64,000 nucleotides of DNA from Epinephelus fuscoguttatus (taxonomy: Eukaryota; Chordata; Actinopteri; Perciformes; Serranidae), in NCBI RefSeq assembly GCF_011397635.1, contig NC_064772.1, forward strand, positions 16,693,035 through 16,757,034, written 5' to 3'. How positions within the stretch are numbered: position 1 is the first letter of the stretch; the number at the start of each line of letters is the position of its first letter. Shown one piece after another: positions 54,306 to 64,000 of this stretch. The notes under the pieces were generated by a model that worked only from the letters and a program-made list of their open reading frames with translations, was not told the DNA's origin and made no database searches. Both the position numbers and the translations under genes were made by a program.

Positions 54306-55579
54306 TTGTGCTATTGTGCTATGGCCTATTCAAGTGCTGGAATTTGTCATTTACGTGACAACACCTGAACGCAATACAGGCTCCCCAGGCATTTCATTTG
54401 AAATTAACCCATTGTTTTTTAAAAGGCTTCCATCAGTGGTTTCAGGGTGATATGATCAGTTGGGTGACAATCATCAAAGCCTCCTCTTTTCTTTATCAAT
54501 TAGGACAACAAAGCTCTAATTAACTTTTCAATCACTCCATATGACGTGTCTCATGGGAAATAAGGTCTACTGAGTTGACCTCAGCCTGTCTGCTGATGGG
54601 TGCAGTTATCTGATCAGTTTAAAACATTCCTCTTTGTATACTTGCTTTTCCTCTCCGCTGTGCGGGCAAAAGGGCAATTGGTCCAGCACACCTACGATGT
54701 CAGCTTCAATCACTTCCAAATGAGCTGACATGTCATAACTGACGGCCGCTGACTGTGATCCTGTGGAGGGCCAAGGGAAGGCAGGATAGAGACGATAAAA
54801 TGAAAAGGCAGGGAAAGAGAAAGCTGGAACACAGTTTATTGATCTGAGATAAGCCGTCTGTGCTGTTTGTTATGTGGAACAAATGCTTTTACTTTACAAA
54901 GGGATTTCCAGGTAGATTCTGGATGTGTGTCCCTCATTGCGTCCTGAAAGAGGTTAACCAATTACCGTGTGAAGTTCTTCTTCCAGAGCACACTCCGGCC
55001 TTCAGGGATGACACGGTTCAGTAGTAAAAGGTAAACAGTGAAAGGGAATATTCTGTATGCTGCCCACAGCTTCCTGGGCTGCAAAGACGAAAGCATAGAA
55101 GAAAAAGCAATTTTCACTTTCACTATAAATCAGCTGCTGGAGATTGTGCTTCACTGTCAACATCTGATAATTTTCTGACCAGCAACCGATAAATAATGCA
55201 CTGTTGATTGAGATATTTGTCTGGTGAATCCATTTACAATCAGTCCAGCAGTGAGCGACTCAGCCACGCTTTGAATAATTCAGGTTTCTGTGTATTTGAA
55301 TAATTAAGCTATTTGTATTTTGCACTGGCCGTACTTCAAAGACAGAAAATCCATCTGACATTAACAACGTGATTTGGAGGAATAAGGGAGAGTAGCCCTC
55401 GAGGAAAAACTCTGCTCTGAGCAAGTGCAGCTTTGATGGTGGGATGTTGTGCTTTTAAGACTGTTTTCAGTTTAGACACGGAGACACACACACATGTTTT
55501 GACCACACAAATCTCCCCCTTTCGAATGTTATCAGCCCATTAAATGGGTCCAACTTTTGGAAATGTTTCAGAGTTTTGT
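54306..55579. other. Intergenic DNA, no gene recognised
   Basis: No exon, RNA gene or transposon identified. Confidence 0.4.
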
Positions 55580-55880
55580 TTGGTTTCACTTTGTGATTTT
55601 TAGGCACCAAAACTACTTTATTAGATTTAGGAAAAGATTTTGGTTTGGGTTAGTGAGTGTGTTACGTTACCTCATGGGTGTATTATGGGCCAGTGGGGCC
55701 CTGGGCACAGATATGCAAAAGGCCCCACCATCTCTCCTATACAAGAGCAAGACACAGACTGTTGTTGATTTACGTCTCTTTGTAGTTGTCATGCATCTTT
55801 TTGTTGTTTTGTGTCTCATTGACGGAATTTTGTGTCCTTTTCTTGGGTCATTTTGTGTCTCTGTATAGTTGTTATAGTTG
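55580..55880. repeat. Inverted relative of the 870-1415 repeat
   Basis: GGGCCAGTGGGGCCCTGGGCACAGATATGCAAAAGGCCCC (55689-55728) and TTTTGTGTCTC-type units (about 55760-55865) are the reverse complement of the family at 870-1415. The preceding 55600-55660 resembles the GATTTAGGAAAAGATTTTGG-type flank seen elsewhere in the window. Confidence 0.55.
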
Positions 55881-55942
55881 ACTATCTGTGTATCATTGCA
55901 ACATACAAATACTAATAATATATGTATATATTAATATATATA

Positions 55943-56213
55943 CAGTACAGGCCAAAAGTTTGGACACACCTTCTCATTCAATGCGTTTTCTTTATTTTCA
56001 TGACTATTTACATTGTAGATTCTCACTGAAGGCATCAAAACTATGAATGAACACATGTGGAGTTATGTACTTAACAAAAAAAGGTGAAATAACTGAAAAC
56101 ATGTTTTATATTCTAGTTTCTTCAAAATAGCCACCCTTTGCTCTGATTACTGCTTTGCACACTCTTGGCATTCTCTCCATGAGCTTCAAGAGGTAGTCAC
56201 CTGAAATGGTTTC
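55943..56213 (+). repeat. Left terminal inverted repeat of the Tc1 element
   Basis: Pairs with 57264-57534. Few mismatches were seen by eye (for example GCG versus GTG near 55983 and TATG versus TACG near 56066). Confidence 0.9.
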
Positions 56214-56355
56214 CACTTCACAGGTGTGCCTTATCAGGGTTAATTAGTGGAATTTCTTGCTTTATCAATGGGGTTGGGACCATCAGTTGTGTTGTGCAGA
56301 AGTCAGGTTAATACACAGCCGACAGCCCTATTGGACAACTGTTAAAATTCATATT

Positions 56356-57371
56356 ATGGCAAGAACCAATCAGCTAACTAAAGAAAAACGAGTGGCCATC
56401 ATTACTTTAAGAAATGAAGGTCAGTCAGTCCGGAAAATTGCAAAACTTTCCATCAAGCGCTACAACGAAACTGGCACACATGAGGACCGACCCAGGAAAG
56501 GAAGACCAAGAGTCACCTCTGCTTCTGAGGATAAGTTCATCCGAGTCACCAGCCTCAGAAATGGCAAGTTAACAGCAGCTCAGATCAGAGACCAGATGAA
56601 TGCCACACAGAGTTCTAGCAGCAGACCCATCTCTAGAACAACTGTTAAGAGGAGACTGCGCGAATCAGGCCTTCATGGTCAAATAGCTGCTAGGAAACCA
56701 CTGCTAAGGAGAGGCAACAAGCAGAAGAGATTTGTTTGGGCCAAGAAACACAAGGAATGGACATTAGACCAGTGGAAATCTGTGCTTTGGTCTGATGAGT
56801 CCAAATTTGAGATCTTTGGTTCCAACCGCCGTGTCTTTGTGAGACGCAGAAAAGGTGAACGGATGGATTCCACATGCCTGGTTCCCACTGTGAAGCATGG
56901 AGGAGGAGGAGGTGTGGGGTGTTTTGCTGGTGACACTGTTGGGGATTTATTCAAAATTGAAGGCACACTGAACCAGCATGGCTACCACAGCATCCTGCAG
57001 CGACATGCCATCCCATCCGGTTTATGCTAGTTGGACGATCATTTATTTTTCAACAGGACAATGACCCCAAACACACCTCCAGGCTGTGTAAGGGCTATTT
57101 GACCAAGAAGGAGAGTGATGGAGTGCTGCGGCAGATGACCTGGCCTCCACAGTCACCGGACCTGAACCCAATCGAGATGGTTTGGGGTGAGCTGGACCGC
57201 AGAGTGAAGGCAAAGGGGCCAACAAGTGCTAAACACCTCTGGGAACTCCTTCAAGACTGTTGGAAAACCATTTCAGGTGACTACCTCTTGAAGCTCATGG
57301 AGAGAATGCCAAGAGTGTGCAAAGCAGTAATCAGAGCAAAGGGTGGCTATTTTGAAGAAACTAGAATATAA
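56356..57371 (+). pseudogene. Tc1/mariner DDE transposase, frameshifted
   Basis: Starts at the ATG at 56356 (MARTNQLTKEKRVAIITLR). The first helix-turn-helix looks internally shortened: KIAKLS joins straight to IKRYNETGTHEDRPRKGRPR, so part of the DNA-binding domain may be missing. The second DNA-binding part and the DDE core follow. The first catalytic Asp is in LWSDESKFEIF (codon at 56794). The GGGGGVGCF block follows, then FQQDNDPKHTS with the second Asp, and the Glu in DLNPIEMVWGEL (codon 57174). The first frame ends at a stop at 57028-57030. The rest continues in another frame up to the stop ending at 57371, indicating a one-base deletion near 57026. Not functional as it stands. Confidence 0.88.
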
Positions 57372-57534
57372 AACATGTTTTCAGTTATTTCACCTTTTTT
57401 TGTTAAGTACGTAACTCCACATGTGTTCATTCATAGTTTTGATGCCTTCAGTGAGAATCTACAATGTAAATAGTCATGAAAATAAAGAAAACACATTGAA
57501 TGAGAAGGTGTGTCCAAACTTTTGGCCTGTACTG
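57264..57534 (-). repeat. Right terminal inverted repeat of the Tc1 element
   Basis: Reverse complement of 55943-56213. It includes the 3' end of the transposase coding sequence. Confidence 0.9.
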
Positions 57535-57709
57535 TATGTATGCATGATATATGAACTGGAGAGCTATTAGTGTGTTTCCAGCTCACAGTAAATAAATCCT
57601 CATGCTTAAAGGTGCAGTGGCAACAGTTTAGTTTTGTGCTAACTGCTAACATCTAACTGTTAACCAGAAGCTTCAGCCAGGTGCTTCAAAATAAAAGCAC
57701 CAGTGATTG

Positions 57710-58275
57710 AGCTTTGATTTATTAAATTATAATAATACATTATGTAACTTTATTATAACCGTACTTCATTTAACTTTTTTTTCTCACATTACTTTATTTA
57801 ACTTTATAATAACAGTATTTTGCTATACTTTCTGTTGTTGCTGTACTGTCTGCTATGTTTTCTTTGAATGCTGCTGCTGTTTTTTTTATTCTTTTATTTC
57901 TAGAATTATTGTTGTTGATCATTCTTTGTTTGTCAAAGCACTCTGTAAATGTTGTTTTTAAAAGGTGCTATATAAATATTAAATATTATTATTTTATTTA
58001 ACTTTATAGAAACTGTTTTATTTAACTAAATAATAACAGCATTTTATTAAATTTTATAGTAACAGTATTTTGTTTAACTTTATAATAACAGTGTTTTATT
58101 TAGCTGTATAATAACACTATTTATTTAACTATATAGTAACACTGTTTTATTTAACTTTATAAAAACAGCGTTTTATTTAGCTGTATAACACTATTTTATT
58201 TAATTTTATAGTAACACTGTTTTATTTAGCTGTATAGTAACACTATTTTATTTAAGTTTGTAATAACACTATTAT
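57710..58275. repeat. AT-rich minisatellite, about 29-bp period, with a retroposon-like insert
   Basis: Units like TTTTATTTAACTTTATAGTAACACTG recur about ten times from 57990 to 58275, with a few earlier units at 57735-57825. Between them, 57830-57985 ends in CAAAGCACTCTGTAAATGTTGTTTTTAAAAGGTGCTATATAAAT, a tail typical of fish retroposons, so the array appears split by an insertion. Confidence 0.7.
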
Positions 58276-58339
58276 AGGCTCCAGCTACTATGCATTTATA
58301 CCCAGTAACTATGCGTTTTATTTTTATTAATAAAACACA

Positions 58340-58480
58340 AAGAAAGGTAACGCTTTAGATTATGACACGCAGTTTACAGTGTAATTGTTCCCACATTACA
58401 GCGTAATTTTCCAGTGGGTATAATAGAAATTTCCTTTAAAGTACCTGGTAGTTACACCTACAGTAATTCTTTTGAAATAA
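58340..58480. repeat. Interspersed repeat fragment
   Basis: GGTAACGCTTTAGATTATGACACGCAGTTTACAGTGTAATTGTTCCCACATTACAGCGTAATTTTCCAGTGGGTATAATAGAAATTTCCTTTAAAGTACCTGGTAGTTAC is a signature of a dispersed teleost repeat. Type not assigned. Confidence 0.45.
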
Positions 58481-60062
58481 ATATTGAAGATATCAGTTCT
58501 GATGATGTGGCAACACTTATAGGTAACAGCAATTGCTAATTAATACTGCAGGTCACAGAGTTCTCGGGCCAGCAATACAAACTATTGTCGCTTTAATAAA
58601 GAAGTCAGGCAATAAAACGCCTCTTCCCATCATGGTGCGAGCTACCGTGATCTGATTGCTTTCATTATTAAATTGCTTTCATTTGTCAAATACAATGCCT
58701 GTGCAAGGAACATAACTTGCTTAGTTGCTACTGACAATACACGACAGTTACAACACGCAGGGCTGACACTGTAGCTGCAGGCTGGATGGCATATTGGGTG
58801 GGTGACACATAAAAGGTTTTAGAGGAGGAAAAATGCATAGACATGCCATTTAGCTGCCTCTCAAAACCTGACATTGGGTTTATGTAAATGCCCGGGGGAT
58901 TTAATATTTGCTTTTCACAGGTTACTGTACAATTTGTATCCTGGGGTCACTTGTTTGGTCCTCCGCTGGATTACAACATTATTTCCGAGCACATAGCCGC
59001 CATCATACCAGCACTTACATTAGATGTTAGAAACAAACAAATCCTCCTCTGCCCTGGAGCCAGTGAGCTATAGACACAAGCAATACCAATACTAGACATA
59101 ATGGAAATTTAGTCATTAAAAGTTATTTTAAAGTTTAGTGTTTTTTTTTCTTTGTCCTACTTCATTATTTTAACATTTAGTTGAGTAGAGTTTGTAGTTT
59201 GATTGATTTTAAGCTTTTTAAAAATATTATACTTGTATTTTATCTACTGCACTTGCCCAACCTAAAATCTCTTATTCCGAACCCCTCCAAGACATATTTT
59301 ATGATTCAAGCTGATTCAAAATGTTATTAAAGATCGTGGAGATGCTGACACTTCAGTCACACAGAGCTGTCCTCTTCTGACCCCTCAGGCGCAGCTCTGT
59401 GCTTGAAAATATATGATTTTTGTGTGCCCTGAGGACTGATGCAGCTGTCTGAATACATCGGCACAAAAAAACTTATTAAAGGAATCACGTTGCTGTCCTG
59501 AGGCCTGAACTACAGAGCTGGATTTGGGGTGTGTGAGGTTACTTCCACCTTGAAAAAAAGAGTTTTCAAGGTTACAATGGTGGTTCACTTCTTAGGTTAC
59601 AGTTATGCTGCACACATAACCTGAGGATCTCTTAGGAGGGCAAGAGTGGTCAGGGAGCAGCAAAGACCCTTGGCTTTCCCTGACCATTTTTTATATAAGG
59701 AATAAAGATTCTCGTCAGAGGGAATAATTTATCTGTGTCAGTTTCTTGAGCCATATTGTGCCAGTGTGACATGTTGGGGTCTGTCGTTTACAGGACCACA
59801 GACTGTATGTGTTACTTTGCTGTGGTTACTTTTCTGTCTGCTGTGGATGATGTGGAGAACATAAGCAAAACCACCTTGGTGTTTTTTTTTCCTGATGGCT
59901 ATTTTATTGTGCTTTTGAATATTGATATCATCCTACAGCACAGACTAGTTGAAGAACTAGAGCCTCCTACTTACAAGATATGAATGTAAGCCTACCTGCT
60001 GCTTTGAGTTATGTTTTTAAATTCATTATTTATTTGCACACATTATTTTACACCGCTGCAGT
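58481..60062. other. Intergenic DNA, no gene recognised
   Basis: No exon or transposon recognised. Confidence 0.4.
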
Positions 60063-60600
60063 TTCGGTTAAAAATACATAGCTAAAATACACGTCATAAA
60101 AATACATCTAAGCAAACACTGATTTTTACCCTTTAAGCATATTGTAATTGAAGTGATCTTAGAGAACACTAGACTTCTGCACCTCCTCCTCGCTCTGTTT
60201 TCAGGCTTTAGAAAATCTAGGCTGTGATAGGAGACTTTGGCCAATGACAGGTTATTATAGAGAGAGGGTGTTCCTACTGGCTGGACAGCCCTGACTCTTC
60301 GCTGTGACATTTGACGCTGGGGGGTTAGTTCTGAGTGAATTTCAGCTGCTACAGCCACCAACTAAAGGTCTGTCCCCCAAGCTGCTGCCTGCTGTCCTCC
60401 TGGCGAAGCAGTCCACTGTGGTGGGGAGCGAGGCGGAGGGACCATGGGGTGGCTAGCTAGCTAATTCTTGTCTCATTTGTGGTCTGATAAACAGAGAGAG
60501 GGCGGCACAAAGGGGTGAGTGAATGAGCTGCGTGCAACTCTACAATCAAATAAGATTGAATAAATCAATGCATTGGGAAACACTGAGCATTTATGCGGTG
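60063..60600. repeat. Foldback-containing dispersed repeat, copy 3 (right arm only)
   Basis: ACTAGACTTCTGCACCTCCTC, CAGGCTTTAGAAAATCTAGGCTGTGAT and the right arm GAATTTCAGCTGCTACAGCCACCAACTAAAGGTC ... GTGGGGAGCGAGGCGGAGGGA match copies 1 and 2. The left arm and the sequence between the arms are missing, consistent with deletion of half of the foldback. Confidence 0.65.
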
Positions 60601-60629
60601 ATGTGTCTGTGTCACTCTGCAGTTACACC

Positions 60630-61320
60630 AACAAAACACTGGTCGGCGGCGGAGGTTTCTGTGAAGTGCTGTCAAGTTTAGTTGATTCAAAACACATCCA
60701 AAACACACATTAAACATGGCTTAATAGAGACAATTAATTAAAAAGTGCACAAATCAGCTTCACTATAACTCGCAGCATTCACAGACAAAGCACTTGTCTT
60801 TATCTGGACACATTTTCCCCACAAATACAACATGCTAATGTAATTAGCACAAGCCTATGCCATTTTACATTGTATGAATTAGCCCAGCGGCTAGTGAACT
60901 TTTCCTCTACTCATATGAAGCCAGGGACAACAGCAACATTTAACAAAGGTAACGTTACAAATTTCAGCTCCATTTCAATTCACAAGGTTCACCGACAAAA
61001 CAACTGTCTTATACTCAACACGTTTTGTATAAATTAGCCTTGCGACTAGCAGAGATTTCCCCTACTCATATGAAGCCAGGATAAATCACACACGAGAATT
61101 AAAACGCTATTTTTGTGTGGGGACTTCACAATTTATTGTTTCTTATGTGTGGCATTAAAGTAACTAAAAGTTTTGTTTCCACTGAGGGAAATGGTTTCAG
61201 CTTACAAAAATAGACAGGAGGTCTACGGGCAACAGTGTAGGGTTCGGTGTAGGCTCTATGTCAATGCAGACCCTACGCTGTGGGTACAGCGTCGCTCTGC
61301 CGCAGAACTCTAAATCCTAC
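60630..61320. repeat. Dispersed repeat with two degenerate tandem halves
   Basis: The stretch ending CTACTCATATGAAGCCAGG occurs twice (60780-60918 and 60983-61080), each preceded by a related GTTCACCGACAAA...ATTAGCC...GCGACTAG segment. The region 60747-60956 has an inverted copy at 39266-39478. The right part holds GTGTAGGGTTCGGTGTAGGCTC. No coding sequence. Confidence 0.65.
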
Positions 61321-63089
61321 TTTAGTGTGATTGTGGTTGTGAGACTCAGTGAAGCCAGCTAAAAAAAGAACAGAAAGCTTGCTTCGTATTACAGGTCCTT
61401 TTACTTCTTTACCTTCTTGGCATTTAGATCAAAGAAAATGGTGCCTCACGCTGATCTAAACCCATATGTAACTTTCAAGTGTCCTCCTGAGGATCATAAA
61501 TGTTTCCCAGATACTTTGGATGAAGTGATAACAGTTCGATTTAATTGCCCCAGGAGTGTAGCTCAGAGCAGAAGGTCAGTTAGGCATGTTGACGAGGGAT
61601 ACAGCGCCCATTAGCAGGCTGCCTGTCAGGATATTGACCATTAGCACAGTGGTACTTGCTGGTTGTCACATCTCTTAGACTTAGCTGTCTGAAGAGCCTC
61701 TGGCCTCGAAAATGCTTAAGCAATATGGTGAATAATAGCTCTGATACTCATAAATTATTCATAGCTTGAGCAACTGCATCGTGTTTAAGAATATTCATGT
61801 GTTCACCACTGAAAATGATCAATATTTTATTAAAAAAATCATAAGTGGTGGTTTGGAGATGAAAACTCAGCAGTTTCCACTTATGACATGACAATATTGA
61901 TGAATGCATCTGTTGATCTTGTTGTTGCCGCTTGCATTAAAAAGAAGGATATTAGCATTACTATTGATGTGCTTAGATGAGATGTTTTGCAAAATTATTG
62001 TTGTTTTCTGACAGCAGGTGATCCCCAATGACTTTCCATCTCAACAGTCTGAAATTGAAGTTTACAACTCAATATCTGTCAAAATCTCAGCCGTCCACAT
62101 CGTGCATGCAGCAAGTATTCATATTATTTATGCATAAAAAACATAAAAACTGTTCGTCTGTGCTATTGTGTAAAAGTCTTAGCAGCTGAGTGTGTCGGAA
62201 ATGAAAATCAAAATACTAAAAATATCAAACAAGCTGTCACGTGTTTGTTCCATCTCCATATTAAAAGAAAACAATCGCTGACATTTCCTGTGATCCTCAT
62301 CGACCTGTACACACTACAGTTTCTTAATTTTTTGATCATGTAAATATGAATTGAAATACAGAGTGGTTCATTAAAGGGATATTAGATGGTTCATATGTAA
62401 ACAAACAATACCTTAATTTGCACACACGTATTTGCATAATACAAAAAGCATGTACAGACAATAGCGTATTGCTTTTGAATGTAGCTTCTGTCATTTCTTA
62501 TTTTGTCTCTTTTAAAGTAGTCCTTTATCATGTCCTTAGTATAAAGCCCTTTATCTTTAGCCTGTGTCTTGTTCTGTTGTAATATTGAAATCTCCCCTCT
62601 TGGGATCAGTAAGTCATACTGATAACACTTCATTTTATCAGTAAATTCTTCACAACACAGTATAATATATAGTTATATGCAGATGCAAGGGTATTTTTAT
62701 GTGGTTTTTAATGTATTTGAACAAATACAACTTCTCTGTCATAAAATATGAAATAATCCCATGTTATTTACATTTTATAGGCACTGTACCAAGAAGGATC
62801 AATTAATCCCTTGAAAAGACTCGACAGTCATGACAGGATCCCTGCAGGGATTATATCAACTTATTTAGACAACTCACTTTGTCCACATGACAAAATATGA
62901 TTACATTTTGAGAATGGAGTGGAAAAAGGCAGATCATCTGAATGTTCCTGAACTCACCACTCAAAGAAGGGTAATACTAGTATGAAACCATTGAATGTCA
63001 TGCAAACTCAATCACTTGAAGAAATTTTTGGTATCAAACGTTGGATACGTTTCATTTGTATGTTATTACGCAGCAGATAAACAATACTG
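61321..63089. other. Intergenic DNA, no gene recognised
   Basis: AT-rich, with short frames only. A 65-codon plus frame at 61417-61614 has no recognised domain. Confidence 0.4.
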
Positions 63090-63860
63090 GGGTTAACTTG
63101 TGGTTGGGTTTGGGCACAAAAAACAGGGATTTTGGCTTGAAATACCTGGTTTAGGGGTCACAATCCTGGCAAGAAAGCAGCAACATCTTGGTACAAAACA
63201 ACCCCTTTTGGTTTCATTATCTGGGCAGGAGAGCAGCAATGTCATAGTAAAACAATTGCTTTTGGTTTCATTATCCTGGCAGGAAATGGTGTGATGTCTT
63301 GGTAAAAAAAATAACAGCTTTTGGTTTCACTATCCCACCAAGAAAGCAGCAATGTCTTGGTAAAATACTACCACTTTTGGTTTCACTATCCTGAAGGAAA
63401 TGGTGTGATGTCTCGGTAAAAAAATAACGGCTTTTGGTTTCACTATTCCAGCAAGAAAGCAGCAACGTCTGGGTAAAAAACTACCGCTTTTGGTTTCACT
63501 ACCTGGGCAGGAAATGCTGTGATCACTATAAAAAGAAAAACAACGGTTTTTGGGGGCACTAACCCGTGGGAAAAGCAGCAATGTTTCAGTAAAAAACAAC
63601 CACTTTTGTGGCACTGTCCCAGCAGGAAAAGCAACAATGTCTTGCTGAAGAACAATCACTTTTCAAGCCTCAAAAACACTGGAAACACAGCATTGACTAA
63701 CTAAATCATAACCAAGGTGTAAGGTGTCACACCATCCACTATCTCCTCCACCTCCAGATGACAAGGTCAGGCTTATATACTACATCACTTTAGAAATGTT
63801 GATACAGTATGTATGACACGTGAAAAGGTGATGTATTTGTGATTTGCAGAACATTTTCCT
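63090..63860. repeat. Minisatellite array, about 9-10 units of 55-57 bp, with family flanks
   Basis: CTTTTGGTTTCACTATC-type unit starts recur near 63204, 63259, 63318, 63374, 63431, 63487, 63546, 63602 and 63657. A typical unit continues AGCAAGAAAGCAGCAATGTC and TTGGTAAAAAACTACCG. The left flank is GGTTGGGTTTGGGCACAAAA. The right flank (63720-63860) has CACCATCCACTATCTCCTCCACC and CATCACTTTAGAAATGTTGATAC, shared with 39600-39830 and 25150-25290. Minus-strand frames of 64-109 codons reflect the repeat period. Confidence 0.8.
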
Positions 63861-64000
63861 GACCACAAGGCTGCACAGGTGATTATTTAACTCAGCTTCA
63901 ACCAGCAGAAATTGAGCGAGAGTATTCCTTGAAAGACCATTTATTTATTTTGCCTCAGTGATTAACTGGCATTGTCCTGCATGTTCTACACATTCAAGGT

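Larger units (their letters stand above)
55943..57534 (+). mobile_element. Near-complete Tc1/mariner transposon with 271-bp inverted repeats
   Basis: The element is 1592 bp and flanked by TA dinucleotides (55941-55942 and 57535-57536), the expected Tc1 target duplication. The left repeat (55943 to about 56213) and the right repeat (about 57264-57534) are nearly identical in inverted orientation, beginning CAGTACAGGCCAAAAGTTTG. The right repeat contains the last about 36 codons of the transposase, so the coding end and the terminal repeat are the same sequence. High arm identity suggests recent insertion. A single-base frameshift disables the transposase, but the ends look usable in trans. Confidence 0.93.

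Noticed and set aside
63330-63659. 109-codon minus-strand open frame
   Set aside because: Same reason: it reads through a 55-57-bp tandem array.
63204-63670. CRISPR-like alternation of conserved and variable segments
   Set aside because: Units diverge along their whole length, there are no unique spacers of fixed size, and the DNA is vertebrate. It is a minisatellite.

Overview
The window is eukaryotic nuclear DNA, and everything recognisable in it points to a bony fish, probably a percomorph teleost. It holds three intron-bearing, protein-coding vertebrate genes with canonical GT/AG splice sites. The rest is a dense mix of interspersed elements of types common in fish genomes: Tc1/mariner, Penelope-like, L1-like and L2-like LINE fragments, MITEs, a tRNA-derived SINE and minisatellites. 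There are no prokaryotic operons, phage genes or CRISPR arrays. The species cannot be fixed from the sequence alone.

Layout. Positions 1-5520 contain no gene I can support. From 5671 to 9250 (minus strand) lies mrpl15, the mitochondrial large-subunit ribosomal protein uL15m, with five exons encoding 296 residues. From 10042 to 15447 (plus strand) lies lypla1, acyl-protein thioesterase 1, with nine exons encoding 232 residues and an intact Ser119/Asp174/His208 triad. The two genes are head to head across a 791-bp interval with CCAAT boxes, a GC box and an ETS-like site, which looks like a shared bidirectional promoter. From 17991 to 26908 (minus strand) lies rgs20, an RZ-subfamily regulator of G-protein signalling, with four coding exons encoding 221 residues, a cysteine-string N-terminus and a complete RGS domain. 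The order and orientation agree with the human 8q11 block RGS20-TCEA1-LYPLA1-MRPL15, except that TCEA1 is missing between lypla1 and rgs20.

Positions 27000-64000 are a gene-poor stretch upstream of rgs20. The clearest resident is a nearly intact Tc1/mariner transposon (55943-57534) with 271-bp inverted repeats and one frameshift in its transposase. Other residents are a MITE split by a tRNA-derived SINE, a recurrent element with a large internal foldback, and a dispersed family that carries internal 55-62-bp minisatellites. Elsewhere in the window is a 5'-truncated Penelope-like element in the last rgs20 intron, with a GIY-YIG endonuclease domain and a hammerhead-ribozyme-like motif 3' of it.

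The three genes do not form one pathway. mrpl15 serves mitochondrial translation, lypla1 removes palmitate from proteins including G-alpha subunits, and rgs20 accelerates GTP hydrolysis on Gz/Gi-class G-alpha. lypla1 and rgs20 therefore both touch G-protein signalling, but I see no sequence evidence that they are co-regulated. I did not find a convincing new biological system. The most useful leads are the ribozyme-like motif, the foldback family and the minisatellite-bearing family. All exon boundaries were read by eye from splice sites and reading-frame continuity.
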